NCBI GenBank assembly: GCA_009761415.1
Contig: QUOL01000001.1
Span: 1,116,001-1,180,000, forward strand
Reading direction: 5' to 3'
Length of the DNA: 64,000 bases
Source of the DNA: Sarcomyxa edulis
Lineage: Eukaryota; Basidiomycota; Agaricomycetes; Agaricales; Mycenaceae
This document shows positions 1 to 12,112 of the stretch, piece by piece. Each line of letters starts with the position of its first letter. Position 1 is the stretch's first letter. Position numbers and translations under genes: made by a program. The notes beneath the pieces were generated by a model. It saw only the letters and a list, made by a program, of their open reading frames with translations. It did no database searches and was not told the DNA's origin.

Positions 1-27
1 AATATAGAAATGAAGGCAAATGAGAGC

Positions 28-2406
28 TCAGAATGCGAAGTGGGCGGCGGCTTTACGTTTTCCTGTCGTGTATACGATAACTTGACTAACGAACAAACCA
101 ACCGTCACTCCTGCGGCCACGGAAATCATACGGAGAGCAAGAGCGAAGCCATTACTGTACTGGTCGGCTGAATCGTTGTACGTTTGTGTCAATCCGCCAC
201 CCTGCGCGATGATAGACTACAAGAGATACATTCAGTATTTACAGCATCGACACATAGTCATATTGCATCATTACGCACCGGAACCAAGAAAAGGACACCA
301 GTGACCATCGATGTGAATGCAGTGCCGCGAACAACTCGTGAATATATATTCCCCAAGCATCCGATCACAAAGGCTCCAGCAGCGGCAACGACGTCCGGTC
401 GATCAGGGAGAGCAATGCTTGTAGCTTTGTTCGCGGCGTAAGAGCAACATGAGAACAACACCATGACTGGAAGTTGTATGCTGCGATAAGATTGTAGATT
501 CGACAAGGAAGAGCAAGTTGAATAGAGCGGAACGAGGAAGAACATCGTCCACCATGGTAAAGGCTGCTTGTACCAGCCCCAAGAAGGGTCACGGAAACAT
601 CCTTGCAAGGGAAAATATCGTTAACGTATATACATCTTGGATATCCGTCGAACCTACCCTTGAAGACGTGCTGCATTTCATAGTTGACGCTGGTACTTTG
701 GCCAAGTACACCACTAATGGGGAAGGCTGTCTCAGACCCGTTGGTCACGGTGAATTGACCGTGCGTATAAGTCAAAGCTGCGGGACTGGAGCTCTGGTAG
801 TATTCGGCACGAGCACGACGATCTATGACCAGATAGAAATCGGATCCAATGGTCAGACCGAAGCCCTGAGTAATGACTTTTTAGATATTACGGAAAGCGG
901 TGCTTGTATGGCATCCAATGCTTACAAGGAAGAGCGTATAAATGATCGCGTAAACGATTCTGACTGAACCGCAAAATATGTTTCTTGACATGAGCTCCAA
1001 TGCGCTGGTTACTAAAAAGAACATGTAAGCACCATGTGGTATGTACTTGTGTCGATACTCACAGATAGTGAACCCTGGTAGAATCAAGACAACACTAGCT
1101 GAGGAGACCGAGCTGTAGCAGAACCATTTCCCAGGGATACTGCTGAGACCTCTCGCGACGAAAGACACCATGATCGTGACTGATATCCTGCGAAAGTTGA
1201 TGTATCCCAGTGAGGACTCAGCGATGTAAAGAAGGCAAGGATGGAGAAAGATGCGTACTCATAGACGTTAGCATACATGGAGCTCTTGTTTGCAGCATTC
1301 AACCCAAGATACTGTAAAAGGCAAGCACACGCGCCACTGATCCACATATCGATGATCGACCCGCCAAAGGAGAGAATACAAATGATGGCAGAACATACGA
1401 AAGCCAGACTACACCGGACAGGAAGCGGATAGATGGGTCCCCTGCGAAGGAGCTGCTTCAAAGCATTGGTACCAGCTTCGGCACCCATTCTGTCGTGTAG
1501 AACATCACGGTAGATTAAATGGACTTTGTGCAAATAAGTCAATTGGACCTTTCCACCTGCTCTGACGAAGTAGGTCTGTGTCGACTTGGTAGTCTGACCG
1601 TTACGAATCGTGATGATAATGACACCTGGAAGATGAACGAAGTCTTTACATATAAAATCAGATCTCATGCGCATGAAGAATAAAACCCAGTATACCTGCA
1701 TGAGCGTCAAGTATATCTGACGCAGCTACTAGTTGTGATTCGATGCGATGTGACGGTGCACCAAATGTCAAGAGCGCTTTCGCGAGCTTCAAGACGAATT
1801 TTCGACGTTTGTGCGCCTCTGGGAAGATCAAAAAAATGGATAAGGCTCGGCACCCAGTCTGAGGTTAGACACACCTTCGACGTTCTTGACAATGAGTGAG
1901 CTCTTTCGAGGAGGTTTAGAAGAATCGCCAGGAGGAGGCGCCACAGATTTGCGCCTATACGAAGGGGTAAGGGGAGGGTCTGAGGCTTCCGAGTGACGAA
2001 GGTTATGTCCGATGTGTTTCAGGCTCGAAAAAATGCTAGTCTTCGATACTAAGGATGAAGATGGAGGAGGCGGAGGCGGAGGCGACGATGACCTGCCCTC
2101 CTCGAGCCCGCTGATTGTACGATTTATCACAGGCTTCCCTTCAGCACCAGAGTCGGCCCCAGAGACAGAGTCGGTGGTAACATTGCGGTTTTGGTCGTAA
2201 AGAGGTTGTTTGTACTCTCCATAACCAAGGTCCTCTGTGCGGCGAGATGCTAGACGTGGTCGAAAATCTGATTCGCGGTAGAGATCTGGTTCAGCATCAC
2301 CTGTCGCATTATTGCGATCTATTTTAGCCTGTGAGGACGGGTCATCCTGGTATAGATTGGGATCCGGCGGGTTGGGAGTCGAGCCTGTAGCCGCGTTCGC
2401 GTCCAT
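28..2406 (-). CDS. PRM10: PRM10-like membrane protein (ThrE/DUF1212 family)
   Basis: Multi-exon gene. The first exon (about 2406-1830) encodes a disordered, Ser/Pro-rich cytosolic tail with a run of seven or more prolines. The next exon, in the frame reading KRRKFVLKLAKALLTFGAPS, continues through HRIESQLVAASDILDAHA, then PGVIIITIRN, KVHLIYRDVLHD and LSFGGSIIDMWISG. This is the N-terminal half of the ThrE fold that fungi carry in pheromone-regulated membrane protein 10. Further membrane segments follow. The last exon ends ...ALRMISVAAGVTVGLFVSQ with a short basic tail and a stop at 28-30, so the gene is complete in the window. ThrE relatives export threonine/serine in bacteria; the fungal substrate is unknown. 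The start is the first ATG in the frame (2404-2406); upstream in-frame codons are not ATG. Internal introns are only partly resolved. Confidence 0.85.
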
Positions 2407-2791
2407 GTTTGCAAAAGACCCTCGTCGAGAGTACAAGATAAGCCACAGTCAAGACCAGAAAGACGGATGTGATTTGTATCCCGTTACGCTGAGATAGAGT
2501 GGCTTGGAAGGAAGTCTCAAACGGCGGGGACGATATGACTTCGATGAGTGGTACGGAGGCTAAAGCGCGTCGGAAATGGCCACGTCCAGATACGGCAATT
2601 GTCAATGAGAAACTCCGCGTAAGCGGAGTCTGAATATGAACGGAAACCTTACTGACCAGCACCTGCACGGAAAGATCTGCACAAAATGAGGATATTATGT
2701 CGAAAACGAATATGATACAACAGTTATAATGCCTATGTCCACAAATATTGCAATGTCCAATAGCGAAAACATCCAAGCAATGAGAAACAGA

Positions 2792-4900
2792 TCACGACGG
2801 ACCAGACAATGGATCTACCCATGTACCGTTCGGCCATAGGGTCGCTGGCATGGTGAAATCTCCTGCTTCACCCTCTGATGTGAACTGAGCAGAGAAATAA
2901 ATCAACAAACAGCCAGGTTGAGAAACGGCAACTACTCACAGCAAGTCTGAAGAAATGAGGCAGCGTAGAGTCGAAGGCGGCGAGAGAAAAATTGAGAGCT
3001 GTACCAACGTAACGTTCGACATCGTCCACGAGGAGTGCGAACCCGTCCCAGCCTTCTGGTAAAGCGCCCCAGGATATGATTTGGTCTGTAAAAGGGACAG
3101 AGGCATTGAACGTAGTAGAATTTGTCAAGAATGTCGGGAGGGCCGTGCCGATGGCAGCGTCTTGACGAAGCTAGCATAGTAAATCAGTAAATTAGTATGA
3201 TCACCGACGTATGAGATGAGACTCACGTCAGCAGCCGTCTGGAGTATCGAATCAAACCCAAACGCGGCGACCCCATTGAGAAACATGCCCAACAAGAACC
3301 CTTGGTATACGGCAGATGCACGCGTTGGGAAGCCCGTACCAGGCATGAAGACCATGGCGAGGATATAATGGTGCAATCTCAATTGCAGATTCGGGAGCTG
3401 AGAGATCACCAACGCCACAAGTCCACCTGCGATATACCATGCCGCGTAATACGGCAGCCATCCCGTCTTGCGTATAACGCGAACCTGGTTAATGACGATG
3501 AGCACTATGATGATGATTATGATGACCAGAGCTGTGATGGCTCCTGAACGCTTCGTCAAATCGGAAGAGGTGAGTCGACTGATTGGGATTTTGTCCATTG
3601 TGATATTGGTGAGGACCCCAGTCCAAAATGGTGCCAGATACCATACTGCAGCCTCGAAGGGCGCATTGCGGAACGCAGGTAAGGTGAAACGGAATGCTAA
3701 ACGCCAGAATGCGTACGCCACGAATAATGCAGGAAGGAATATACCAAAGGCGGTATCGAGTGGCGGAGGTGTGCTCTGTGGTTGTGAGAAGAGTGATACG
3801 TGCCAGAATCCTATACATACGAGGCACCAATACAGGACGACTGGTTTTGGTCGAAGAACCATGAATAAGAGACAGGTGATGAGGATATTGAATGCGAGAG
3901 CGGGAGTACGGAGGTCTTCGCAATGAGTTAGTGAAGTCGAATCGAAGAATCGGAAGGAGAGGGGGAAAACAGTAGGAAACCCTATGGATGTGAGCCCGTT
4001 GGCAGATTTGGGCAGGAACCCAGTGAAGTTTCCTATCAGATCTAGCGACGCGCATCCGCCTCTGGAATCGGATATCAGGCCCCTGAGAGTTCGTGTCAGT
4101 TGTCAATAAACATATGCCGGCAATGCCACTGACGCTTGCACAGCGGCTGCACATATGAAACTATCCCCTCGATATGTTTCGTGAATATCTCCACCTCCCA
4201 CAATCAGAGGTACGAACACGGCTTGTTCATCCCCAACAGTCCGAGGATTTTGGAGTATGACAGAAGAACACTGCGCCGGACACCGAAAGTCGAAAGATGA
4301 GTTGTCAAAGGGAGCACAGTCCTCGCCATTCAAGCCACACCCATTATTGGCAGTCCAATACGTGGATGTACATCCGATAAATGACGATGCAGGGGTAAGA
4401 AAGGATTGTGACCGCGTGAAGAAAGCGAATCCTATGATATAGGCTGCGACAAGAACGGCAAATAGCCAGGGGTTCGTTAAGGGGCGTGTTACTTTGACGA
4501 GAGCGGATTCTAAAGGAAGGTTGAGTCGAATTCCTCTAAAGTTTAGGTGTAGATCAAGGAATGGTTTGGGGTCTTCGACAGTCGTAAGTGCATCATTCCT
4601 GATGGTTGAGAAGGATAACTCACCTGGCAAGTCGACCTTCGGAGATGGACCCCTTATGTAGTGAACGATCCGAGTAGCTCGTTCGTGGCCCCTGGGAAAC
4701 CTAGAAGCTAAACGCTTGTTGATTCGATTCGACCAAGACTCTTGTGGTCGGGAGGTGGCTTCGAGTGAATCAGAGTCGACTTCTCGTAGCTCATAGGTCT
4801 GATCGGCTGCGGGGTAGGAGAATTTCGTTGCTCTGTCGTACAAAGAAATCCTTTGGGTCATACTCGAGCTTGAGCTCTCAAGAGGAGTATTTGTCTGCAT
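2792..4900 (-). CDS. Fungal LCCL-domain multipass membrane protein
   Basis: The N-terminus is polar and cytosolic and is followed by one membrane segment (NPWLFAVLVAAYIIGFAFF). A luminal or extracellular LCCL domain comes next: CTSTYWTANNGCGLNGEDC, then FDFRCPAQCSSV, VGGGDIHETYRGDSFIC and, after an intron, SRGGCASLDLIG. The cysteine pattern and the YRGDS-x-IC motif are diagnostic. The C-terminal half has several hydrophobic segments and a loop ending near NGTWVDPLSGPS before the stop at 2792-2794. LCCL domains elsewhere are extracellular binding modules; the role of this fungal family is not known. The start at 4900 is preferred because the upstream extension is cysteine-rich and unlike the family. 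About 385 bp separate its stop from the start of the PRM10-like gene, and both are on the minus strand. Confidence 0.88.
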
Positions 4901-5120
4901 TCCCGGAATGCAGCTGGAGTGGGCTGGACTATGGTGTATGCCGCAGAAGCAGCAGCCTGAGTGTGAAGATGGTCGCACCACGGCAACGAGCTGAACATAA
5001 ATTCCACGAATTGGCATTGCCTAATCTAGCCGATGTTTACTCAAAAAAACACATGTACAAATTTCCTCCGAATTTCTGAGATTTCCTCCAGATCTCCTCA
5101 AAGTGTCTCGCAAAAATTTC

Positions 5121-5851
5121 TTATTGCAAAGGACCCACTGCAAAGGATATGTCAACCCCGGTCATGTCGAACGGTCCAAAATATCGAACTTACAGTAGTC
5201 ATAAACAAGCCTCGCCTTGATATCCTCTCCCTTGGGTCCGATAAACTGTACATGTCGCACGTATCTCCTCTCCCCTTTGATCTCCTCGAAACCCCAAGTC
5301 TAGTCAAAAATTTAGCACAGCTTGGACAATGCGTATACAAGCTCGACTGACCTGCTCAGCGATCCAAGTCGTTCCACTCTTGGGAGTATCACTCTCGACA
5401 TATGTTTGGATCAGTCCCTGCTCGATCGTGTCTGGCGACCACCCGTTCGTCAGGTACTCGTTCTCGATATCTTCCAACTTTGCGCGTCTCGATTTTCCGA
5501 CGACAGGACCAAAGAGACTATCATCAGTCGATCTCTCCTTCCACCACAACGTCCTCTCTTCACGTGAACCAGGTATTCCAGCTACGGTCTGGTCGATATC
5601 GATGTGTTCTACATCATCTGCGTCCTTGTAATGTTTGAGACTGATGTACACAGTCCCAAGGCTTATCGCTTTGCGTTTAAGCCAACTGATGCCCTGTAAT
5701 CGCAAGATCTCATCCGTGGTAGTATCACTGAGTGATTTATTCTTTAAAGAGTGACACGCGTCAACGTCATGCTCGAGACACGATACAACCGACGTACCAT
5801 GGTCCACTTTCCAGTCAGATCCAGAGTTGTCAAACCTTCTGGGGCAGCCAT
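5121..5851 (-). CDS. Conserved fungal lipocalin-like protein
   Basis: The first exon, MAAPEGLTTLDLTGKWTM, is joined across an intron (gtacgt...aag) to NKSLSDTTTDEILRLQGIS. The following sequence has alternating strands: GTVYISLKHY, HIDIDQTVAGIPGSREERTL, SLFGPVVGKSR, and TWGFEEIKGERRYVRHVQF after a second intron. A third small intron (gtaagt...tttgcag) would give the end ARLVYDYLGPLQ. The 'LDLTGKW...NKSLSD' opening and the WGFEEINGERRYVR-type motif recur in ascomycete and basidiomycete proteins of unknown function that look like small calycins. No signal peptide is seen, so it is probably cytosolic. Ligand and function are unknown. The third intron is less certain; without it the protein ends about 40 nt later in a different tail. 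Confidence 0.8.
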
Positions 5852-6409
5852 GTTGGATGTTGAATAGAATGAGAACGAGGTGTTAAGTTGAAGGTGATCA
5901 GAGGATACGCCAGTGTTCCCCGCGCTAGCTGCGACTGCACTGCATTATAAGTATCCAGAATGTATATATATCGCATCCACTAGCATGTGTTTCATCGTTC
6001 CTACACCAGAAACTGATCTATATGAACTGATTTCATGTGCAAGGTATGGTCACCTGGATAACCATCCTGCGAATAGTGAGAGAAAATTGCGAAGCATTGC
6101 ATCCGAACTACAGCCACTCCAAAAAACTACAGGCCGAGATATCAATCATCAGGAAGGGGGAACGGAAACGGAAACGTACACACCATGATACAGCAGACGA
6201 ATCTCCTTGGATATATAGATATCGTTACAATGCAAGGCTGCATAAGCCGGAGATGCGTGAACTCCAATGGGGAAAAAACTTGATGGCAAGCCAGAGGTAT
6301 ATCGGAGACCTATGCGTGAAAATCTGCAGTAGGTCGACCATTGCATCAAGTACGGTCGGTGACGAGGCTCACGTGGAAAAGAATGCACACCTTTGAACCT
6401 GACGCACTC
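5852..6409. other. Intergenic region, no gene seen
   Basis: About 560 bp between two minus-strand genes. Open frames here are short, overlap on both strands and show no family motif or convincing splice structure. It probably holds the promoter of the lipocalin-like gene and the 3' end of the gene at 6410. Confidence 0.5.
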
Positions 6410-7108
6410 TCAAAGTCGTGTCTCACCTTCTTCCTTCCATTCGAAAACCGTAACGATTTTCCACACCGCATCCTTTCCCCTCTCCCATGCCTGGGGGCCT
6501 CTCGCCTCTTCTCCACCAAATTCAACCATTATCCCATCTCTGGACCACTGACACCAAATTCCAATAGATCCTGAGGATGGTCCTGCCCCACCACCTTTGC
6601 GATCAGGCTCTCCCAGGATTGTGACAAATTCTACAGCTGGAGTTGTAGGGACAACAGAAAGCTGCGATGGACGCTTTACAGACAATGGATTCCCATCTTT
6701 ATCCTTGAGTTGGACATCCGGGTTGAGCGTTAGTGTTATAGGAGAGATAGGATACGTGGAGAACGCCAGCTCGGCCGTTCGTTTAGATGGTGGTACTTTG
6801 ACGTCCTTTGGAATATTATAGATATCAATGCTTTCGAGAATCAAATCGTCCTCCTTGAGGTCAGATCGTTTAACGGGTGGGCCCGTTGACTTTGGTGGTT
6901 TATATTCGTTCTGGGGTACGAACAGGAGACTGACGCCTATTGGATAGTAATTGAAGTAGACGGCATCTTGGTATGATTTGATTTCGGGAACGAGGGGAGT
7001 TTTGGAAGGAGAGATAAGAGAGTATATAGATGCTAGATAGTCAGATATTGCTGTAGATGATGGATGAGATCCGAGGATGTCTCTGAGGTTGACGGAGGAA
7101 GAGCTCAT
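6410..7108 (-). CDS. Conserved hypothetical protein
   Basis: Uninterrupted 232-codon frame from MSSSSVNLRDILGSHPSST to the stop after EWKEEGETRL. The N-terminal third looks helical (ISDYLASIYSLI). The middle contains SYQDAVYFNYYPIGVSLLFVP and the C-terminal third WCQWSRDGIMVEFGGEE. No signal peptide or membrane helix is visible. I do not recognise a named family. The low-complexity-free, well-behaved frame and the position 80 bp from the divergent seipin ATG support a real gene. A role tied to the neighbour cannot be inferred. Confidence 0.75.
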   Translation of the reverse strand: MSSSSVNLRDILGSHPSSTAISDYLASIYSLISPSKTPLVPEIKSYQDAVYFNYYPIGVSLLFVPQNEYKPPKSTGPPVKRSDLKEDDLILESIDIYNIPKDVKVPPSKRTAELAFSTYPISPITLTLNPDVQLKDKDGNPLSVKRPSQLSVVPTTPAVEFVTILGEPDRKGGGAGPSSGSIGIWCQWSRDGIMVEFGGEEARGPQAWERGKDAVWKIVTVFEWKEEGETRL

Positions 7109-7188
7109 GGTGGTTGGTGAAAGAAAGGGACGCGACGCGACTTCGGCCTGCCCCTTTCAATTCAACTCTCGACTTGCTCTCGACTCTC

Positions 7189-8461
7189 ATGGCGTCAAAT
7201 TCACCAGTAGCCCTCCAACAGACACCGGTTATCCCAGATGAAGAAGAAGAACTGAGCCTCATATCCAGAGTTGCTTTGCTACCCATCCGGATTTCTGTAA
7301 CCCTGATCTCAAAAGTCTTCCGCCTGCTCCGACCGCTCGCCCCTCAACTCATTCCATTAGCAGTCTGTCTCATATTCATACCCATCATTGTGCTACTTTC
7401 TATATCCTCTGGATGGATTGTATGGAAGAATGTTGCAGTGAGCTGGGAGACGACCCTCTGGCTTCAATATGGGTACGTCGCGGCGCCTTTCCTGTTCGAT
7501 ATGCTTAACATTGGTTTTGACTACCTTAGAGATGGCGTTCCGCCTTATGCCTCTGCTGCTTTACCCAGCGTTGTTCCTCAACAGCGCTACGATATTGCAC
7601 TCGAACTCGTTGTTCCAGCTACAGAATCCAATTTTGGACTCGGCAATTTCATGACAAGCCTTACACTCTCCACCCCTGCTAACAAGACCCTCATATTTGT
7701 TCGACGACCCGTAAGTCTCGCTTCACAAGTCGATAAGCACTTTAATATACTAAACTTTTTCTCCTCACATTCATAAGGCAATAGCACTCCCATCTCGTAC
7801 CTTTTTTACACAACCAAATGTTGTGAGGTTGCGAGTACCCCTCCTGTCCTCATATGTCGCAGGAGCTTCTCGTATCGTCGCAAAACTTGAACTCGGACGT
7901 CGTGATAGCTGGACGACCCTTGGGAAAGGCGAAGGTCGCGAAATAAGTGTCGTATCGGCATCTCTCAAAGGTACCGTCAGACATCATGGCGTTCGGTATG
8001 GAACTCTGTCATCTTTCGCTTGAGAAGCCTCAAACTCAATGACCTTTCACAGCGGCCTCGTGACCCGTTTCCCTCTGACGTCTGCGCTCCTGTCTGCTAC
8101 CACGTTCTTCCTCCTTGCTTCCTTCATTCTCGCCGCATGTGTCCTGCCGACAATGTCAAGACGTACTTCTCCGATTCTTGAAGAGGCTCAGCCAATCGAA
8201 CCTCAACCTCCCGTCCGCTCCGATGAATCAAGCTCAGACGGCGATGAGAAACCTGCAAGACGACGGAGAAGGTCGAAAAGAAGAGCTGTAAGTCAATGTA
8301 TAGTCACCTTTTTACAACCTTGACCAATGTTATGCATCCAGAACATCAAGAAGGAAGAATCACCGACTGCCACCATGCCTCCTGCAGAGCCTACGCCAAC
8401 CACAACTCCGCTTCGGCGGCGTCGTTCACAGCTGGCCGATCAAACAAATGACTCTGAGTAG
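7189..8461 (+). CDS. SEI1: Seipin (lipid-droplet biogenesis)
   Basis: Three introns were resolved: 7711-7777, one ending at 8052 with donor gtatgg, and one after the SKRRA codons near 8287. The protein has an N-terminal hydrophobic helix (LIPLAVCLIFIPIIVLLSISSGW), then a luminal domain with QRYDIALELVVPATESNFGLGNFM, the hallmark seipin beta-sandwich entry. Next come KTLIFVRRPAIALP and VVRLRVPLL, and a second helix (FPLTSALLSATTFFLLASFILAACVLP). A charged cytosolic tail follows (DDEKPARRRRR-like). Seipin oligomers sit at ER-lipid droplet contacts and control droplet budding and neutral-lipid flow. I chose the ATG at 7189 rather than 7114 because the latter lies six bases from the start of the divergent gene. 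The two genes share an 80-bp promoter. Confidence 0.93.
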
Positions 8462-9064
8462 AGATTTGACAATATACTGGTGAATTATCGTATCATTATA
8501 TTCTCTCCGTATACCTGCTCAATGACCCCCCCAGCAGCCTACTCTATATACGCTTTACCTTACAGGCGTAAGTTTTCGCGCCGACTCCAGATATGCGTTA
8601 GCCGTGGCGAGTGGCACCAAAGGCTAAATGCACCTGTCGTCTGAACTGTATTCGCTCCCGCATACTGTAATTTACCTGCCGTTCAAGTTGCCTTTCTTAC
8701 GCGTTTCCTAGAACGCACGGAATGGGTTTCACCGTCACTTTGATTCCATCCAACGAGTCAGAACTAGGGTCGGTATATGTCTTTCCGTGGTTCTAGCCAA
8801 CTCACTCGCTTAGAATGATCCTTCGTACGTATGAAGAATGCTAAAATTAAATGAACCATTGGGACCCACAAGCACAGCCACTCTAGCCACGATCGACAAA
8901 TCCACGTGATTCGGCCAATCGTTGCCAAATCGAGAAATCACAGATCTGATTCTGAGTCCGCGGTCGGCTTCACTTGCTCCGGGTCGCCAGTCTAACTTAT
9001 ATAAAGCAGAAACTAATCGTCCGCGGTGCCCTTTCCTCCGAATCCCCCTTCACTCCGCACCACC
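8462..9064. other. Intergenic region upstream of the SDR gene
   Basis: About 600 bp containing the seipin 3' end and the promoter of the reductase. No protein-coding frame is supported. The only clear element is a TATA box near the 3' end. Confidence 0.6.
8998..9005 (+). promoter_or_regulatory. TATA box of the SDR gene
   Basis: TATATAAA lies 60 bp upstream of the reductase ATG at 9065, a normal fungal distance, and is followed by a short CT-rich leader. It is one of the few clear TATA boxes in the window. Confidence 0.6.
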
Positions 9065-10187
9065 ATGAGCTCCTTCGAGGTCAAAAATCTCTTCAATGTC
9101 TCGGGAAAGGTCGTATTGGTGACGGGGGGAAGTCGAGGTATCGGTAAGATGATCGCGACTGGGTTCATTAGGAACGGTGCAAAGGTGAGTGTCCTCAGTC
9201 ATGGACGGTCTCTATCTCTCTGACATGGAATGGGCGGTCAAGGTGTATATCACCTCGCGATCAGCTAAAGATTGTAACGCGACGGCAGCAGAGCTCAACG
9301 CTCTTGGTCCCGGGAAGTGTATATCTGTTCCAGCAGACTTGCAAAAACTCGACGAGGTCAGCCGACTCGTCAAAGAGATATCGTCCCACGAGAAGGTGCT
9401 GCACGTTCTGGTTAACAATGCTGGAGCTGCATGGGGTGCCAGTGTAGATGACTATCCTGTAAGACGCGCCATCATCGCCCACTGTCATGATCCACTCATT
9501 TGTATGATATAGGATGCAGCATTCACCAAAGTCATAACTTTAAACCTTCAACGCGTGTTTACTCTCACACAACAGCTGCTTCCTCTCCTGCGCGCAGCTG
9601 CTGCTCCAAGTAGAGAAGGACCGACTTTCAATGATCCCGCACGCATCATCAATGTAAAGCATCATAATATCTCCAATTGCACAGCAGAAGAATCTAATTT
9701 TGACCCAGATTGGTTCCGTAGAGGGTTTGGGAGTCCCAGACCACGAAACGTTCGCATATTCAGCGTCCAAGGCAGCTCTACACCATCTAAGTCGGCATCT
9801 TGCTGGTCGACTTGGCTGGGAAGGTATCGTCAGTAATACCATTGCTTGTGGTAAGTGGCTTCAATCATTCGATCCCTTGCTTCCCTGACCCGGTGTTTAA
9901 TATTAGGCCCCTTTCCCAGCAAAAGTACGTTACTTACGTGTCTCTGTATTGTGTATGCATCCCTGACCTCGATTCTTATCTTATCAGTGACCGCATACAC
10001 TCTTGAGAACGAGGGGGACATGGTCCTTGCTACGATACCACTCCAACGTGTCGGCCGGCCAGAAGACGTAGCAGGAACTGCCTTGTTCCTATCCAGCCCA
10101 GCCGCTGCTTACATTAACGGTGCTACCATTGCCCTTGATGGTGGCCATTTGGTTGGAATGCCTTCCAGGCATCCTAGCAAGCTCTAG
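9065..10187 (+). CDS. Short-chain dehydrogenase/reductase, RhlG/FabG-like
   Basis: Exons joined across introns near 9185-9242, 9460-9512, 9654-9709, 9852-9906 and 9924-9988 give one SDR frame. It has the nucleotide-binding motif VVLVTGGSRGIGKMIA, the NNAGAAWG motif, and the catalytic YSASKAALHHLSRHLA (Y-x3-K). The C-terminal end is VGRPEDVAGTALFLSSPAAA then INGATIALDGG. The order and the long loop after FTLTQQLLPLL resemble fungal proteins annotated as rhamnolipid-type 3-oxoacyl-ACP reductases, which are NADPH-dependent ketoreductases. The real substrate is unknown. No targeting signal is obvious. The 3' exon starts inside a codon: AGCAAAA joins TGACC to give SKMTAY. Confidence 0.9.
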
Positions 10188-10364
10188 AGGCTCCTAAATA
10201 TATTTATCGGTTAGATTGTTTAGATTGAGGTCACTTCGGATTGGAATCTGGATAGCTTAAGCGCTTAATGTCAAAAGGTCCACGTATATGTGATGTATTA
10301 TTGGTGTCCGTAAACCGTCCCATTATAAGAAGAAGAAAAAGAGTAGATGGGTATAGAGTGTCAT

Positions 10365-11426
10365 TCAAACCTTGGATTCTCCTTCAGCATTGACTGTGGC
10401 GGGCACGGCAGTTTGCTCTTTAGTGTCGTCCTTGTCGTCCTTTTGTATAGGTTTGGTCTCTGGTACTGCCTCGGTCACGGTAGTTGTCTCTTCGACCTTC
10501 TCCTGTACTACCTCTTGCTTGGGCTTGGTCTCGAGCGCGATCTCCGACGGTACTTCTTTAACTTCTTCTTTCGCCGAGCCCCCACTGCTCAACCCCTTGA
10601 CCAGATCCCCCGCCTCGTCTCCATCAAGCCCCAGCTCCGCCACTAAATCAATCAAATCCTGCTCGGTCACCTTCACACCTTGTAATCCATACCCACTCAA
10701 TTCTGTACTGACATCGAATTCTCCCTCCCTCTTATTGACGGGAATGTCCGCGCCTTTCCCTTTGCCCTTCAATGGGGACTGGGTCGGCGTACGTACCTTA
10801 TCTCTAAGGTGTTCTGGAGTCATCTGGAGAGGAGATGCAGCGCCGGGGACGCCGATAGGTTTTGTAGGGAGTGCCGGGTGATCTTCGTCGATAGCTGCGT
10901 TCCAGGACTCCTTCAACCTCAGGAAGGCCTCGAGTTCGTCGTATTCGACTGCTTCTTCGCTAAGAAGGCAAGGATATATAGTGGCACTTCTGTAAGATCT
11001 GCAGTGGACTTACAAGTCTGAGAAGGTCTGTAGTATATAAAGTGCGTTAGAGCCAGGCTTTACACTCAAGTAAGAGATTGTATACGTACACCTGGGAACT
11101 TGCCACCTATAAGAATGCCTGGCAACTGCTGTTTGTCTGGTACACCTGTATTCAGATGGCATTCGTCGAGACTCCAGGCCAGCTGGCAATACCTAAGGGT
11201 GCCTTTCTCTTCCATAGTCTCTTGGCGTCTTCATCGGAGGCTAGGTCGTACGAACTGAACGTGATCTTCTTGACTTGAAGAATGCGCAACAGATATTCTG
11301 TAGTTTCAAATCGTCTAAACGAAATGCGGGGGATGTGACGGACACAGATCGCTGACCTTGACGCTGTCGAAGCGCCGGCTGAGATGCTATGGTTGTAAGA
11401 AATACTTGAATGGGAGGTGAAGGCAT
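10365..11426 (-). CDS. SH3BGR-family thioredoxin-fold protein
   Basis: Four small introns were resolved by frame. The N-terminal domain reads MPSPPIQVFLTTIASQPAL, RQEYLLRILQVKKITFSSYD, LASDEDAKRLWKRKAPL, DKQQLPGILIGGKFPGTFSD and FEEAVEYDELEAFLRL. This is the SH3BGR/glutaredoxin-like fold: cis-proline region QLPGI, and no CxxC redox motif. The C-terminal half is disordered, Lys/Glu/Thr-rich, with repeated acidic EEV/KPK patches. Family members are small cytosolic proteins with no proven enzyme activity. The last exon (10365-10916) is long and intron-free. Confidence 0.85.
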
Positions 11427-12112
11427 GGTCGTTGAAGTTTGATGATATGAAATGACACGTAGGGATGATCTGGGGAAGAGACGCTGAGAATGAGCTCGAT
11501 CGCGAATGGACGCGTCCGAGACTCCGAGGAACTTTGCTCTTGACCTCATTTCATCAACCATCACAACTATCTTAGCATTACCCATCTGCGAATTGGAGGA
11601 CAAGGTCTCAAATTTCTACTAGCATGCATGCATACTCCGAGAGTTTCGCGATAGCACGCCACTCCCCATATATAACTGCCATACCTGAAAGACTAGGATG
11701 CCATAAATCAGCAAACCAGCCACTATCAGAATATTCTGACGCCGTCCGTTGGTGTGTCGAGGGAATGCAAACCTTTGCATCCTCTAAACAAACGATTCCG
11801 CGGTCTCTCGGACATCTCTCGGGCCCAAAGCTCTGGGAGCCATATGCACAGTGTTGCCACGCACGGAAAGCTCTTCTCACTGAGCTACATCCTTGATCTT
11901 GGGGTTACTCATGCAAGGGAACGAGAGTAATTGTCGAAAAGAGCGTAAGGTTATAGCTAATGCTACGAACGTGAGTTTCCGATGAGTACGAAAAAAGCAT
12001 GGAAGCAAGAGAGAATAGAGCATAATACTAGTAGGTAGGTAAGTCCGTCCAAACGTCGAAGTTCACCCGTTCTGTCCACAGCTGAGTTCAATTAGGAGGC
12101 AAGACTCTGACA
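11427..12112. other. Intergenic region, no gene seen
   Basis: Nearly 690 bp between two minus-strand genes. Two overlapping 90-codon frames on opposite strands (about 11608-11896) are mirror shadows with no family motif, no splice context and no recognisable domain. It probably contains the promoter of the SH3BGR-like gene and the 3' end of the GPI-protein gene. Confidence 0.5.

Noticed and set aside
2342..2776. 144-codon minus frame between PRM10-like and LCCL genes
   Set aside because: It overlaps the first exon of the PRM10-like gene in another frame, has no family motif and fits the promoter region.
11608..11896. Overlapping 90-codon frames on both strands
   Set aside because: Mirror frames over the same bases without motifs; treated as chance.
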